A DNA stretch of 64,000 nucleotides from the NCBI GenBank assembly GCA_003279855.1, contig QCGO01000003.1:62001-126000 (forward strand), written 5' to 3'. Shown one piece after another: positions 9,437-20,623 of this stretch. The DNA comes from Prochlorococcus sp. AG-388-E21. Its GTDB lineage: Bacteria; Cyanobacteriota; Cyanobacteriia; PCC-6307; Cyanobiaceae. Numbering within the stretch: position 1 is the stretch's first letter; every line of letters starts with the position of its first letter. The notes under the pieces are model-generated. The model had not been told where the DNA came from. It worked only from the letters and a program-made list of their open reading frames with translations, and made no database searches. Position numbers and translations under genes: made by a program.

Positions 9437-11407
9437 TTATAACTCATTAAAGTAATTATAAATATCATTTGCTGAATGCATACCAAGACCTTTAACTTTT
9501 GAAAGTTCTTCTCTGCTTGCAATTCTAATTGCATCAATTGAATTGAAATGCTCAAGCAAATCTTTAATACGTGAAGGTCCTAAACCTGGTATTTGGGATA
9601 ATTGAGATCTATTCATTCGAGTAGATCTTTTATTTCTATGAAATGATAGTGCAAATCTATGTGCTTCATCTCTTACTCTTCGAAGTAATAGAAGTCCTTT
9701 TTGATTTTGATCAGTATCAAGAGATTTTGAAAAACCTGGTATGAATATCTCTTCATTTTTTTTTGCTAAAGAACATATATTAACTTCTTCATGTAGATCT
9801 AATTGTGTTAATGCCTTCAATGCTGCATTTAATTGTCCTTTTCCGCCATCTATCATAATCAAATCTGGCCAATCTGTTAGAGGATCATTTTCTAATGTAC
9901 TTTTTTTCTTATCTTGTAACGAACTAATGTCTCCACCATCAATTTTAAATTTTGACCATTTTTTAAATCTTCTGTATATAACCTCATAAATTGAGGCAAA
10001 ATCATCACTATGTCCAATAAATATTTTGGGATCTTTAATTTTATATTTTCTATAATTTTGTTTAGATGGAATACCATCTATAAAAACTACTTGTGATGCT
10101 ACAGGATCTGTTCCTTGTATATGACTAATATCATATCCTTCAATTCTTCTCGGCTGGTTAGTTAATTCAAGTATTTGAGTCAAGTCTTCTATTGCAGATT
10201 CATTATCTTGAATTCCATTTAATATCCTCTCTAATTCCAATTTTGCATTTTTTAAAACCATTTCAACGGTTTCAAACTTTTTATTTCTTTTTGGGATAAT
10301 TAACTTAACCTTTTTCTGCCTTAATTCACTTAACCATTCTTCAATTGTATTATGTTTTGGAAGATTAAATTGCAATAAAATTTCTGATGGTATTTCAACT
10401 CCTTCAACATTAATGTAGTGCTCTTCTAATACTCTTTGTAGTATCTCTGTCTCATCACTATTATCAATTTTTTGAGTATATCCAATTCTTCCTATTAATT
10501 TACCAGACCTCATTTGAAAAATTTGAATACTAGAGATGTTATTTTCAGAAACAATGCCAAAAATATCTCTATTAATTGATGAGTCTGGTATCGATATTTT
10601 TTGAGATTCAGTTAATAATTTTAAACCTGAAATTTGATCTCTTATTTTAGCAGCATTTTCAAATTCTAAATCATTGGAATATTGATTCATTTTTCGTTCT
10701 AGAAAAACCTCTAGATCATCGTTCCTTCCTTGGAAAATCATAGATACTTGCTTCATAGTTTTTTTATAATCTTCTGAGGATATTATTTCTTGACAAACTC
10801 CTGGACATCTCCCAATTGAATAATTTAAGCAAGTTCTATCTTTATAAACAGGACGAGGTCTTTGTCTTAACGGAAATATTTTTTTTATTATGAATAATGT
10901 TTTTCTTAATAATCCAACATCAACATAAGGTCCATAATATCTATCAAAATTATTTCTATTTCTCCTTTTTCTTGTTATAAAAATTCTTGGATATTGTTCG
11001 CTCCATGTAATGCAAAGATATGGATATTTTTTATCATCTTTTAATAGAATATTAAAATAAGGTTTATTAGTTTTTATTAAATTTGATTCTAAATTTAAAG
11101 CTTCATACTCACTATCTGTAACTATAATTTCTATTTCAGTTATTTGTCTAACCATTAGACTTAATCTGGGTGACAGTTCAGCATAATTATTAAAGTAACT
11201 ACTGACCCTATTTCTTAGTGTTTTAGATTTGCCTATATAAAGTAAATTATTATCAATATCTTTAAAAAGATAACAACCAGTGGACTTTGGTATTTCAGAT
11301 AATCTTGATTTTAATAAGTCCTTATTTTTAATAAGTTTATATTCAATTTTAAAATTATATTTTTTATCTAATACTTTAGTAGAAACTTTTGTTGAAGGAT
11401 TAGTCAT
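9437..11407 (-). CDS. uvrC: Excinuclease ABC subunit C
   Basis: The nuclease of UvrABC nucleotide excision repair, which makes both cuts around a lesion. It has 656 residues. The N-terminal GIY-YIG domain is clear (GCYLFKDIDNNLLYIGKSK), a UVR helical motif lies near 210-250 (ENAAKIRDQISGL), the RNase H-like C-terminal endonuclease follows (GYDISHIQGTDPVAS, DLIMIDGGKGQL), and tandem helix-hairpin-helix motifs end it (IPGLGPSRIKDLLEHF, VKGLGMHSANDI). It is 9 bases downstream of the flavin reductase gene. I saw no LexA box directly upstream, since that region is coding. Confidence 0.96.
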   Translation of the reverse strand: MTNPSTKVSTKVLDKKYNFKIEYKLIKNKDLLKSRLSEIPKSTGCYLFKDIDNNLLYIGKSKTLRNRVSSYFNNYAELSPRLSLMVRQITEIEIIVTDSEYEALNLESNLIKTNKPYFNILLKDDKKYPYLCITWSEQYPRIFITRKRRNRNNFDRYYGPYVDVGLLRKTLFIIKKIFPLRQRPRPVYKDRTCLNYSIGRCPGVCQEIISSEDYKKTMKQVSMIFQGRNDDLEVFLERKMNQYSNDLEFENAAKIRDQISGLKLLTESQKISIPDSSINRDIFGIVSENNISSIQIFQMRSGKLIGRIGYTQKIDNSDETEILQRVLEEHYINVEGVEIPSEILLQFNLPKHNTIEEWLSELRQKKVKLIIPKRNKKFETVEMVLKNAKLELERILNGIQDNESAIEDLTQILELTNQPRRIEGYDISHIQGTDPVASQVVFIDGIPSKQNYRKYKIKDPKIFIGHSDDFASIYEVIYRRFKKWSKFKIDGGDISSLQDKKKSTLENDPLTDWPDLIMIDGGKGQLNAALKALTQLDLHEEVNICSLAKKNEEIFIPGFSKSLDTDQNQKGLLLLRRVRDEAHRFALSFHRNKRSTRMNRSQLSQIPGLGPSRIKDLLEHFNSIDAIRIASREELSKVKGLGMHSANDIYNYFNEL

Positions 11408-11416
11408 CTATAATTT

Positions 11417-11905
11417 CTAACCTCCGTAGTTCCATCCCGTAGAATTTAAATTTAACGAATCAACATCATTATTTAAATAAGCAGATAAAACTTCACCAAC
11501 AAAAACTGTATGATCACCATACATAACATTTCCTACAACCTTACATTCGACACCACCAACACTATCAACTAATATTGGTAAACCAAATTCTCCCAAATTA
11601 AATTCGACAGATTCAAATCTTCCTCCAAGGGCTTTTTGTGGTTTAAAAAAGACGGCTGCTAAATCCTTTTGATCACTTTTCAGAACATTTAAAGAAAACT
11701 TTCCAGTATTTTTAATTATTTCATGACTGGATCCTTCAGCTCTTACTGCCATAACAACTAGGGGAGGGGTAAAGGAACCTTGTGTAACCCAGCTAGCAGT
11801 AAAGCCATTTACTTCATTAGTCTCATCATCTTTCACTCCGCAAATAAACAATCCATGTGGAATTTTTCTTAATAAGATTTTTTTTGCTTCAAGATTTAAT
11901 GTCAT
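11417..11905 (-). CDS. Flavin reductase-like domain protein
   Basis: A small (162-residue) FMN-binding split-barrel protein of the flavin reductase family. I chose ATG 11905 (MTLNLEAKKILLRKIPHG) over a start 33 bases upstream, which adds residues not expected in the family. The stretch GFTASWVTQGSFTPPLVVMAV and GDHTVFVGEVLSA are typical. The same domain forms the C-terminal third of cyanobacterial flavodiiron proteins, but here it stands alone with no beta-lactamase-like or flavodoxin domain. The partner using reduced flavin is unknown. It diverges from coaD with 59 bases between the starts and precedes uvrC. Confidence 0.82.
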   Translation of the reverse strand: MTLNLEAKKILLRKIPHGLFICGVKDDETNEVNGFTASWVTQGSFTPPLVVMAVRAEGSSHEIIKNTGKFSLNVLKSDQKDLAAVFFKPQKALGGRFESVEFNLGEFGLPILVDSVGGVECKVVGNVMYGDHTVFVGEVLSAYLNNDVDSLNLNSTGWNYGG

Positions 11906-11964
11906 AATTGATTTAACTAATATACATATTTTAACCAAATATTATTTCTAATCATAATTAAATT

Positions 11965-12444
11965 ATGAAAATACTTTACCCAGGTACATTTGATCCTTTA
12001 ACAAATGGACATCTAGATATAATACAAAGAGCTGAAAAATTATTTGGAAATGTAGTTGTTGCTGTTCTAGAAAATACTAGTAAAAAACCAACCTTTGATC
12101 TTAATAAAAGAATAGTACAAATAAAAAATGCTGTATCTCATCTATCAAATATCAGTGTTATTTCCTATGAGGGTCTCACAGTCGATTGTGCAAAAGAAGT
12201 TAACGCAAATTTAATATTAAGAGGGCTAAGAGCTATGAGTGATTTTGAATATGAACTTCAAATAGCACATACAAATAAATCTCTTAATACTGAAATAGAA
12301 ACCATTTTTCTTTCTACTAATACAAACTATAGTTTTTTAAGTAGTTCCTTGGTTAAAGAGGTTGCTAAATTTGGAGGTGAAATAGATCATATGGTACCTG
12401 ATTCCGTAGAAAGAGATCTAAAGAATTATTTTAAAAAAGATTAA
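11965..12444 (+). CDS. coaD: Phosphopantetheine adenylyltransferase
   Basis: Joins 4'-phosphopantetheine and ATP to dephospho-CoA, the penultimate step of coenzyme A synthesis. It has 159 residues, the standard length. The N terminus has the nucleotidyltransferase motif [16 protein letters not shown], residues near 88 give [12 protein letters not shown], and the C-terminal [13 protein letters not shown] matches the second ATP-binding motif. The last four bases overlap the end of dacB on the opposite strand. Confidence 0.96.
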   Translation: MKILYPGTFDPLTNGHLDIIQRAEKLFGNVVVAVLENTSKKPTFDLNKRIVQIKNAVSHLSNISVISYEGLTVDCAKEVNANLILRGLRAMSDFEYELQIAHTNKSLNTEIETIFLSTNTNYSFLSSSLVKEVAKFGGEIDHMVPDSVERDLKNYFKKD

Positions 12445-13673
12445 ATACATTCTTCCAATTTATATATGTTTTTTAACATGGTAAATGTCTTATCCCTATC
12501 TATATTTTCTGAGTTTTGGATAATACTTATAACTATAGGTTTCTCATCCTTATATAGATATCCTGACAACGCAAATACATTTGATAAAGTACCTGTTTTC
12601 CCAAAAAACTTACCTTGTAATTCTGAGTTTGCGAATCTCTTAGCTAAAGTTCCTCTTACCCCAATAATTGATAATGAAGACTGGAAGGTACTAAAGTTTT
12701 TTGAATATTTCATCTTATTCAAAAATTCTGATATTAATTTAGTTGTCACTCTATTGTTTCTAGAAAGACCACTTGCATCTGAAAAAGTCAAATTATCAAC
12801 TTTTAAACCTCTGTTTTTCAACCAATATTTTAATTTCAGATAATTATTGTCATTCCAAGAATTTGATGCATTTTTAAAAAGTGATTCTGCAGTGAAGTTA
12901 TGACTTTCGGAATTAGCTAAGGTTATCAACGACAATAGTGGATTAGAAGTAATTGTTTCCAATTCAATAGATGAATTCAAATAATATTTTTCAGAATTAT
13001 CTACAATGTTTATATTTATTGATGCAAATGGGAATTTTTTAAGAATATAATTTTCTATAGTCTTTTTTAAGTATTCAATATTTTCATATTTACTCTCATT
13101 ACTATTTAATGCCAAGGTTGTAATAGGAGCTCCGTAATCATATCGCTTATCTATATATGTCCAACCTTTTGGCCAATAATAATTAGAATTTATTTCTAAG
13201 ATATTCAGATTGATAACGCTATTATTATTAGTGATATTAGATAGTAATTTATAAATATCAGAATAGTTAAGATCAGGATCTCCTTGACCTAATAAATAAT
13301 ATTTATCATTACCCTTTCTAAATATTGACGTTTTAAAACTTCTTGAGGGTTTGAATTTATTTAATACATATGCTGTACTAAATAATTTTAAATTTGAAGC
13401 TGGTATTCTTAATATATCATCATTATATGAACTTATAAGAACACCATTCTCATTAATAATGGATACACTAAAAGACTTATCAAGCGATTTAAATAATAAC
13501 TCATCATACTTTATACACTTTTTGTTATTCCTAATTATTCCTGGAGAATTAAAATATATGTTATTTAATAATTTACTTTTTTGAGTATTTAATAAATTCC
13601 ATATTAAAAGAGGAAAACTTAATAAGCCAAAAATTAAAATTATATAAAAATAAAATTTTCTAAAAACTTTCAA
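12441..13673 (-). CDS. dacB: D-alanyl-D-alanine carboxypeptidase, PBP4 (DacB) family
   Basis: Peptidoglycan carboxypeptidase/endopeptidase acting outside the inner membrane. It has 410 residues with a hydrophobic signal or anchor at about 8-26. All three active-site boxes are visible: SxxK at Ser93 to Lys96 (PASNLKL), SxN in [11 protein letters not shown], and KTG starting at Lys359 ([11 protein letters not shown]). The insertion between the first two boxes is typical of PBP4-type enzymes. Start is TTG 13673, two bases after the DUF1995 gene ends, which implies co-transcription with that gene, the cysteine desulfurase and dapF. The 3' end overlaps coaD by four bases. Confidence 0.9.
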   Translation of the reverse strand: MKVFRKFYFYIILIFGLLSFPLLIWNLLNTQKSKLLNNIYFNSPGIIRNNKKCIKYDELLFKSLDKSFSVSIINENGVLISSYNDDILRIPASNLKLFSTAYVLNKFKPSRSFKTSIFRKGNDKYYLLGQGDPDLNYSDIYKLLSNITNNNSVINLNILEINSNYYWPKGWTYIDKRYDYGAPITTLALNSNESKYENIEYLKKTIENYILKKFPFASININIVDNSEKYYLNSSIELETITSNPLLSLITLANSESHNFTAESLFKNASNSWNDNNYLKLKYWLKNRGLKVDNLTFSDASGLSRNNRVTTKLISEFLNKMKYSKNFSTFQSSLSIIGVRGTLAKRFANSELQGKFFGKTGTLSNVFALSGYLYKDEKPIVISIIQNSENIDRDKTFTMLKNIYKLEECI

Positions 13674-13675
13674 AA

Positions 13676-14323
13676 CTATAAATTTACAAAAATAGTTTCA
13701 TTGTCAGGTCTCTCATCAAATTCTTTTTTAAATAAATATCTTTTATTAATTTCTTTAAAAAGTAACCAATTATTTGGATAAGAATGCATTAATGCACCAT
13801 TATCAATTGGTTGAAGAAAGTAAACGTTATACCAAGTTTTTACAAAGTTTTTTCTTCTTTCTCTTATTACACTTCCTATCCCAATATTTGCATCTTCAAA
13901 TTTTGGATTTAAAGAATAATGCAAACCTTTAAAGTTATCACACATTGGTTCGAATGTATCAAAATCGTAAGGTTGAGGAAGTATCGATATCAAGATTGAT
14001 TCATCTTGATCGACATAAATAGATTCATTAAAACCTTTAAATGTAAAAATATTTTCTTTAATATCTGGATAATCCCTCTGAGCTAAAGCTACAGCTCCTG
14101 GATCAGAATAAGTAATAAAAACATTTTTTTTTATTTTTTTATTATTATAATAATTTGCAAGAATCTTATAAATAGTTATACCTATTTTATTAAATTTTAA
14201 TCCCTCGAAATTAAATTCAACAGTAAATCGAAAACTTGATAGTTTTAAACTAGAGATTATTGAATTTTCAAGATTTTTTAAGGCATCATTAAGATCCTTA
14301 GGTAACACATAAATAGTATTCAT
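13676..14323 (-). CDS. DUF1995 family protein
   Basis: A 215-residue soluble protein of a family shared by cyanobacteria and chloroplasts, function not established here. The start chosen is ATG 14323, which overlaps the TAA of the cysteine desulfurase in a TAATG junction; the upstream TTG at 14341 is less likely. Recognisable features are the N-terminal LPKDLNDALKNLENSI, the FTVEFNFEGLKF strand, YSDPGAVALA near residue 75, and the C-terminal MHSYPNNWLLFKEI. No catalytic motif is evident. Translational coupling to the desulfurase suggests co-expression rather than proven shared function. Confidence 0.75.
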   Translation of the reverse strand: MNTIYVLPKDLNDALKNLENSIISSLKLSSFRFTVEFNFEGLKFNKIGITIYKILANYYNNKKIKKNVFITYSDPGAVALAQRDYPDIKENIFTFKGFNESIYVDQDESILISILPQPYDFDTFEPMCDNFKGLHYSLNPKFEDANIGIGSVIRERRKNFVKTWYNVYFLQPIDNGALMHSYPNNWLLFKEINKRYLFKKEFDERPDNETIFVNL

Positions 14324-15495
14324 TAGAATTTTTTTATACAAATTTGAATTAGTTTAAATAATCTATCTATATCAGACTTCTTATTCATTGATCCTAAACT
14401 AACACGAATGTTTGAATAAAGTTGATTACTATCATATCCCATATTTTCAAGAGTAAGACTATGTTTTCCTGAGGAGCTAGAACATGCACTTCCACTACTT
14501 ATAGCTACATTATTATCAGACATATAATTAATAACTTTATAAGCTTTTATTGGTTCTAATTTCTTATTAAATAAAAGAAATGATATGTGATTTGGAAGTC
14601 TTTCAGTACTACTACCTGTAATTTTAATATTTGGATTATTAGTTATTTTATTTATAAAATATTTTCTAAGCAGCACTTTTTTATTATTTTCGAACTCGGC
14701 ATTATACGAATTGAATTTAATTCTTCCCTTAATATTTTTTATTGACTGATACATTCCGGCTATTAATGGCAAAGGAGTTGTTCCTTGTCTTATTGAATAT
14801 TCTTGAGAAAGTGAAATATCATTATTTTTTAATAACGATCTAGATTTTGAATTCGTCAATAGCAATCCTATGCCTTTAGGACCTCCAAATTTATGTGCGG
14901 ATAAACTTAAAAGATCACAGTTAAGTTCTTGCCAATTAAAAATACCGTTACTTAATATCTGTGTCCCATCTATATGAAATAAAATATCTAATTCCTTGCA
15001 TTTAGTTCCAACTAATTGGACAGGCTGTAAAGTGCCTACTTCACTCTGACCCCAAATTAGCGAAACAAGATTTGTGTTATTTTTAATTACTTGATTAATG
15101 TTTGATATATTTATAATCCCATCTCTATTAACTGGCCATTTATAGATTTCCCACCCTTTTCTTTTTAGCTTATTTGCTGAAATTATTGTGGCTTGATGTT
15201 CAACATTAGAGATAACAACTCTTCCAAACTTATATTTATCACTAAGATTACTAAATACTAATGATGTCGATTCTGAAGAGCCTGATGTAAAAACAATATC
15301 TTCTGTATTTGCATTTAAAATCTTTGCTATTTTAAGTCTTATTTTCTCTAAGTATGTCGCACATCTAATTCCATATTTATAAGTTGAGGATGAATTACTC
15401 CAATAGTTTTTGTATGTAGAATTTATTTTATTTAATACATTCTTAGATAATGGAGTAGTAGATGCATTATCAAGATAAATATACTTATTGTCCAT
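14323..15495 (-). CDS. Cysteine desulfurase, NifS/IscS-like
   Basis: Pyridoxal-phosphate enzyme that removes sulfur from cysteine for iron-sulfur clusters or thiolated tRNA. It has 390 residues. The N terminus YLDNASTTPL, TSGSSESTSLVF for phosphate binding, HIDGTQ, the Schiff-base lysine in SLSAHKFGGPKG, and the persulfide loop SSGSACSSSSGKHS are all present, placing it in the group I (NifS/IscS) class rather than SufS. It lies directly after dapF (ATG 15495, dapF stop at 15496) and is coupled to the DUF1995 gene. Whether it is the main IscS or a specialised paralog cannot be judged from this window. Confidence 0.9.
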   Translation of the reverse strand: MDNKYIYLDNASTTPLSKNVLNKINSTYKNYWSNSSSTYKYGIRCATYLEKIRLKIAKILNANTEDIVFTSGSSESTSLVFSNLSDKYKFGRVVISNVEHQATIISANKLKRKGWEIYKWPVNRDGIINISNINQVIKNNTNLVSLIWGQSEVGTLQPVQLVGTKCKELDILFHIDGTQILSNGIFNWQELNCDLLSLSAHKFGGPKGIGLLLTNSKSRSLLKNNDISLSQEYSIRQGTTPLPLIAGMYQSIKNIKGRIKFNSYNAEFENNKKVLLRKYFINKITNNPNIKITGSSTERLPNHISFLLFNKKLEPIKAYKVINYMSDNNVAISSGSACSSSSGKHSLTLENMGYDSNQLYSNIRVSLGSMNKKSDIDRLFKLIQICIKKF

Positions 15496-16356
15496 CTACT
15501 TTAGAATATATGTTCCAGAAAAAACTTTTTTTGCGTTACCAGTCATCAAAATTTCATCTTCTGATCTAGACCAATTAATTATAAGATTACCTCCTGGTAG
15601 GTTTATTACTGTTTTTGAATTACATAAACCTAGTTTGTAAGCTGCCACATGTACAGCACAAGCTCCTGTTCCACAAGCTAATGTTGCTCCTGCTCCTCTT
15701 TCCCATACAAGTACGTTAATATTATCTTTATTTATTATTTGGGAAAAATGAACATTTGTTTTTTCAGGAAATAATTCATGTTTTTCAAACACTGGACCTA
15801 ATAGTGAAAGTGATATTTTAGTGATATCTTGAAGAAAAAATATCAAATGTGGATTTCCCATCCCCACGGCATATCCCTGTTGTTCAAAATTCGTTTCTTT
15901 AAAGAGGCATGAAGGAATTGAATTGATTTTTGTATCTATTTTTGTTGGAATAGATTTAGTTTCTAATATTGGTTTTCCCATTTTTACAGTAATTTCGCCA
16001 TTTTTATATTGAGCAATTTTTATACCAGCTTTTGTTTCGATCCTATATTCAGAAACGCTATAAGAACCTTTATTGGAATTGTGTAGATATTGAACTAAAC
16101 ACCTGATACCATTTCCACACATTTGAGCCTCCGAACCATCTGAATTATAGATAATCATCTTTGCGTAATTATTTCTATCAGGTTCCAATATGAAAATTAC
16201 GCCATCACCACCTATACCGAATTGTCGATCACATAAATTTTTTATATCGATTGTTTTATCAGATAGAAATTTTTTGTAAATATTACTATTTCTGGAATCA
16301 ATTATTATAAAATCGTTGCCATTACCATGATATTTTTCAAATATTATATTGTTCAT
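15496..16356 (-). CDS. dapF: Diaminopimelate epimerase
   Basis: Interconverts LL- and meso-diaminopimelate for lysine and peptidoglycan. It has 286 residues. Both catalytic cysteines are seen, one in MCGNGIRCLVQYL (first half) and the other in ACGTGACAVH (second half), and the N terminus has KYHGNGNDFIIID. It is the first gene of a tight minus-strand group ending with dacB, so two of the four genes act on the cell wall. It diverges from leuS over a 107-base AT-rich spacer. Confidence 0.96.
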   Translation of the reverse strand: MNNIIFEKYHGNGNDFIIIDSRNSNIYKKFLSDKTIDIKNLCDRQFGIGGDGVIFILEPDRNNYAKMIIYNSDGSEAQMCGNGIRCLVQYLHNSNKGSYSVSEYRIETKAGIKIAQYKNGEITVKMGKPILETKSIPTKIDTKINSIPSCLFKETNFEQQGYAVGMGNPHLIFFLQDITKISLSLLGPVFEKHELFPEKTNVHFSQIINKDNINVLVWERGAGATLACGTGACAVHVAAYKLGLCNSKTVINLPGGNLIINWSRSEDEILMTGNAKKVFSGTYILK

Positions 16357-16463
16357 TTAAAAATATATATCTAATAAATTATAATTATAAAATAAAGCTT
16401 TTAACAATCTATTTCTTTTTATAGAATCAATATTAAAATAATAGTTTACTAAATCTAAAATAA

Positions 16464-19040
16464 GTGATTACTTCTGAAAATACAGATAACAGGGCGACTA
16501 ATTTATATAAACCATCTGATATAGAGGGTAAATGGCAGAAAATCTGGGAAGATGACAACTTATATAATACAGATGAGCAAGTAAGTAATAAAGAAAAATT
16601 TTATGCCTTATCCATGTTTCCCTACCCTTCAGGAAACCTTCATATGGGTCATGTGCGCAATTATGTAATAACAGACTTAATTGCACGATTCCAAAGATTT
16701 CAGGGCAAAGTAGTGCTACATCCGATGGGTTGGGACGCATTTGGTTTACCTGCTGAGAACGCAGCGATAGAAAGAGGAATAAATCCTGATAAGTGGACTA
16801 AACAAAATATCGCTCATATGAAATCACAATTAAAATTATTAGGTCTTTCTGTTGATTGGGATAGAGAATTTGCCACTTGTGATGAAAATTATTACGTATG
16901 GACTCAATTTTTATTTTTGGAATTACATAAAGCTGGTCTTGTTTATCAAAAGGAGTCTGAGGTAAATTGGGATCCGATTGATAATACTGTTTTAGCCAAT
17001 GAGCAGGTTGATTCAGAAGGCAAATCATGGAGATCTGGAGCGATAGTTGAAAAGAAACTTTTAACTCAATGGTTTTTAAAAATTACTGATTATGCAGAAG
17101 AGTTATTGCAAGATTTAGAAAAATTAAATGAGTGGCCTGAAAGAGTTAAGATAATGCAGGAAAATTGGATTGGTAAGTCAATAGGTACAAATATAAATTT
17201 TAAAATAAAAGAATTTAAAAAGGAAAAAATACAAGTATTCACAACAAGACCTGATACTTTATTTGGGGTAACTTATTTAGCAATATCAGTTAATCATCCT
17301 TTAATTAAAAAAATATCTGATAATAAAATTATAAGTAAACTAGAAAATTTAAAAATCTATTTACAAGAAAGTAAAGATAAAGATCAAAAAAAAATTGGTA
17401 TTCCAACAAATTTAATAGCTATAAATCCAATAAATTCAAAGGAAATTCCTATCTGGATAGCAAGTTATGTTCTTGATGAGTATGGAACTGGAGCTGTTAT
17501 GGGAGTCCCAGCCCATGATGAAAGGGATTTTGAATTTGCCAAAATTAATTCTATTGATATTAAACAAGTAATTATTAAGGATAAAGATAAAAGTACCAGC
17601 GAATTAACTAATGCTTTTACGGATAGTGGTTTTTTAATTAACTCAAATAATTTTGATGGCTTAAATAATAGTGATGCCAAAAAACATATTTCAGAACATG
17701 GTGAACGAAATGGATGGGCTGAAAATAAAATTCAATTTCGTTTGAGAGATTGGTTAATTTCTAGGCAAAGATATTGGGGATGTCCAATTCCAATTATTAA
17801 GTGTACTAATTGTGGTTCTGTTCCAGTAAATAAAAAGGATATTCCAGTTAGATTACCAAATGAGATTAAAATATCCTCTAATAAAATTAATTCTCTAGGT
17901 AGTAATCAAAGTTGGATTAATACTACATGTCCAAAATGCGGTAATTTGGCGAGTAGAGAAACGGATACTATGGACACCTTCATGTGTTCATCATGGTATT
18001 TTTTAAGATATCCTTCATCAAAATCTTTAACAAAGCCATTCGAAAAAGAAAAAATTAATAAATGGTTACCTGTTGATCAATATGTTGGAGGTGTAGAGCA
18101 TGCAATTTTACATTTGCTTTATGCAAGATTTCTTACCAAAGCCCTAAGGGACAATAATCTTTTTGATATTGATGAACCATTTAAAAGGCTCTTGACACAA
18201 GGTATGGTTCAATCTGCAGCTTATAAAAATTCCATAACTGGAAAATATATCTCTCCAACTGATATTAAAGATATAACTAATCCAAAAGATCCAAAAGACA
18301 ATTCAAAACTTGAAGTTCTTTTTGAAAAAATGTCAAAGTCAAAATATAACGGTGTAGATCCTGAATCTGTAATAAAAAAATATGGAGCAGATACAGCGAG
18401 AATGTTTATTTTATTTAAAGCCCCTCCTGAAAAAGACCTCGAATGGGGAGATTCTGATGTAGAAGGTCAATATAGATTTCTATGTAGAATATGGAAACTT
18501 TTCTTAGATTACAGTAATAATGATATTACCCATGAAGCAGATAAACTTAAAAAAGAAAATGAAAGCTCATTATTAAAGTCTATAAATATTGCTATAAAAG
18601 AAATTTCTAATGATATAAAAAACAATCAATTTAATACAGCAATATCAGAATTAATGAAGTTTTATAATTCAATATCCTCGAACTTAAATCATGTAAATAA
18701 AGACTTAAGAAGAGAAGCCCTTATGACATTTTGTATATTATTAGCACCATTTGCTCCTCATATTTCCGATGAAATCTGGCATTTAATTGGTAATTCAAAA
18801 TCTGTACACCTAGAAAAATGGCCAGTATTCGATGAAGATGCTCTAAAAGAAAATAGCTATGAATTAGTAATTCAAATAAATGGAAAAGTAAGAGATAAAA
18901 TTAATGTAGAAATTAATATTTCTGATGATGAAATTAAGGAAAAAACATTAATTAGACCTAATGTAAAAAAATGGATTGATAATAAAACAATCAGAAAAAT
19001 AATAATTGTAAAAGGCAGAATTATAAATATTGTCGTTTAG
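16464..19040 (+). CDS. leuS: Leucyl-tRNA synthetase
   Basis: Charges tRNA-Leu. It has 858 residues, a full-length bacterial enzyme. The class I HIGH box is HMGH at residues 60-63 (PYPSGNLHMGHVRNY), the editing domain includes TTRPDTLFGVTY and GTGAVMGVPAHDERD, a zinc-type cysteine cluster has CTNCGS and CPKCGN, and the KMSKS loop is FEKMSKSKYNGVDP. Start is GTG 16464. The stop codon lies two bases from that of pgi on the other strand. Confidence 0.97.
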   Translation: MITSENTDNRATNLYKPSDIEGKWQKIWEDDNLYNTDEQVSNKEKFYALSMFPYPSGNLHMGHVRNYVITDLIARFQRFQGKVVLHPMGWDAFGLPAENAAIERGINPDKWTKQNIAHMKSQLKLLGLSVDWDREFATCDENYYVWTQFLFLELHKAGLVYQKESEVNWDPIDNTVLANEQVDSEGKSWRSGAIVEKKLLTQWFLKITDYAEELLQDLEKLNEWPERVKIMQENWIGKSIGTNINFKIKEFKKEKIQVFTTRPDTLFGVTYLAISVNHPLIKKISDNKIISKLENLKIYLQESKDKDQKKIGIPTNLIAINPINSKEIPIWIASYVLDEYGTGAVMGVPAHDERDFEFAKINSIDIKQVIIKDKDKSTSELTNAFTDSGFLINSNNFDGLNNSDAKKHISEHGERNGWAENKIQFRLRDWLISRQRYWGCPIPIIKCTNCGSVPVNKKDIPVRLPNEIKISSNKINSLGSNQSWINTTCPKCGNLASRETDTMDTFMCSSWYFLRYPSSKSLTKPFEKEKINKWLPVDQYVGGVEHAILHLLYARFLTKALRDNNLFDIDEPFKRLLTQGMVQSAAYKNSITGKYISPTDIKDITNPKDPKDNSKLEVLFEKMSKSKYNGVDPESVIKKYGADTARMFILFKAPPEKDLEWGDSDVEGQYRFLCRIWKLFLDYSNNDITHEADKLKKENESSLLKSINIAIKEISNDIKNNQFNTAISELMKFYNSISSNLNHVNKDLRREALMTFCILLAPFAPHISDEIWHLIGNSKSVHLEKWPVFDEDALKENSYELVIQINGKVRDKINVEINISDDEIKEKTLIRPNVKKWIDNKTIRKIIIVKGRIINIVV

Positions 19041-19042
19041 TT

Positions 19043-20623
19043 TTAACTAATTTTTTTAATTCTTATTGTACTTGGGTTAGACCAGTCTCCATTTATAAGA
19101 TAGTCATCATTACCAAAACACATCTGACGAATTATAAAAAATATTGGCTCAGCTGATGAATTTCCAACAAGAGAAGTAATTTCTTTGATTGACAATTCTT
19201 CGCCATTATTAAATATTTTTGTTACTTGTTTTTGATAATCAATTATTTCTGCGGCTGCTTTTTTACCAGCTTCTACACCAGGTTGATCATAAGCATTTAT
19301 ATCAACTAATTCTGCGTAAAAAGAAACAGCACGCTCAAATAGAGCAATTAAGGCACCTAGCGTTAAACAATTTAACTTATCCAAGGTGATTGTTATGCTT
19401 TGCCTATTTTCGTTTGATAGTGCAGATCTTGTACCTTGTAAAAATCCTGATAAAAATTCTTTAGGATTTTCAGAGTCAAAATAGTAATAACTATTAGGGG
19501 TATCAAGTAACTCTATAAAAACACAAAAGAAATTATCAATACCATCTCTTAACTGTTGAACATATGCATGTTGATCAGTAGAGCCTTTATTACCAAAAAC
19601 AGATATTCCTTGATGTACGATTTCACCCTTCCTATTAAACTTTTTACCTAGAGACTCCATAACTAATTGTTGAAGATATTTACTAAATACTTGCAACCTG
19701 TCTCTATAAGGTAATACAACCATATCTCTCTTACCTATTCCATCACCAGAGAAAAACCATGCTGATGATAGTAAAGCAGCAGGATTGTCTTTAATATTAG
19801 GTATCCGTGTTAAGTCATCCATTATTGCTGCACCTTTAATAAATTCAGAAACATCTCGATTAATAAGAGCTAAAGGTAGCAGGCCAACTGAGCTAGTAAT
19901 ACTGGTTCTGCCGCCAACCCAATCAGGAAGATTAAATATTTTCAACCAATTCTCAAGTTGTGCTTTTTTATATAATTGACTATCTTTCATTGTTATTGCT
20001 ATTGCGTTTGAGTTCCAGTCTAAATTTTTATTTTCCACATGCTTTTTAATTATATTCATTGCTATTTTTGGTTCAGGTGTTCCACCTGACTTACTTACAA
20101 CAACAAATAATGTAGTAGCCAATTTATCAGATAATTCATCTAATTTCTCACTTATTAAAAATGGATCAATATTATCAATGTATGAAAAATTCAATCCACA
20201 AGAATTCTCTTGTAAGGCTTCAGTTATTAATAATGGACCTAAACCGCTTCCTCCAATACCTATCCATAAAACGTTAGTAAATTTTTGATTTTTATTATTG
20301 GTGATTTTACCCTCTAATATATTTTCTCCAAATTCTGAAATATCTCTAATCTCATTATTGATTGCATCCTTTATAAGATTACTTGGAGCAACAGATGGAT
20401 TTCTTAACCAATAATGTCCAACTTGTCTTTTCTCATCAATATTTGAAATCGCGCCGGCTTCTAATTCTTTAAGGGCTGAAAAAACGTTTTTAAATTTATT
20501 TTCTAAAGATGATATTTGGTCGAGAGTAAAATTTATTTTGCTAATATCTAACCATATATTTACTTGTTTATCAAACCAAAGGTAGTTGCAATATTTATCC
20601 CATGAATTGAAATCATTATTCAT
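19043..20623 (-). CDS. pgi: Glucose-6-phosphate isomerase
   Basis: Interconverts glucose 6-phosphate and fructose 6-phosphate. It has 526 residues, typical of cyanobacterial enzymes. Motifs: [50 protein letters not shown], and ANDQ-like [13 protein letters not shown] near the C terminus. It diverges from purN across a 182-base spacer, one of the longer ones in the window. Confidence 0.96.
   Translation of the reverse strand: MNNDFNSWDKYCNYLWFDKQVNIWLDISKINFTLDQISSLENKFKNVFSALKELEAGAISNIDEKRQVGHYWLRNPSVAPSNLIKDAINNEIRDISEFGENILEGKITNNKNQKFTNVLWIGIGGSGLGPLLITEALQENSCGLNFSYIDNIDPFLISEKLDELSDKLATTLFVVVSKSGGTPEPKIAMNIIKKHVENKNLDWNSNAIAITMKDSQLYKKAQLENWLKIFNLPDWVGGRTSITSSVGLLPLALINRDVSEFIKGAAIMDDLTRIPNIKDNPAALLSSAWFFSGDGIGKRDMVVLPYRDRLQVFSKYLQQLVMESLGKKFNRKGEIVHQGISVFGNKGSTDQHAYVQQLRDGIDNFFCVFIELLDTPNSYYYFDSENPKEFLSGFLQGTRSALSNENRQSITITLDKLNCLTLGALIALFERAVSFYAELVDINAYDQPGVEAGKKAAAEIIDYQKQVTKIFNNGEELSIKEITSLVGNSSAEPIFFIIRQMCFGNDDYLINGDWSNPSTIRIKKIS

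Noticed and set aside
11417-11905. Flavodiiron oxygen reductase
   Set aside because: Only the flavin-reductase-like domain is present; the di-iron and flavodoxin domains are missing and the frame is closed on both sides.
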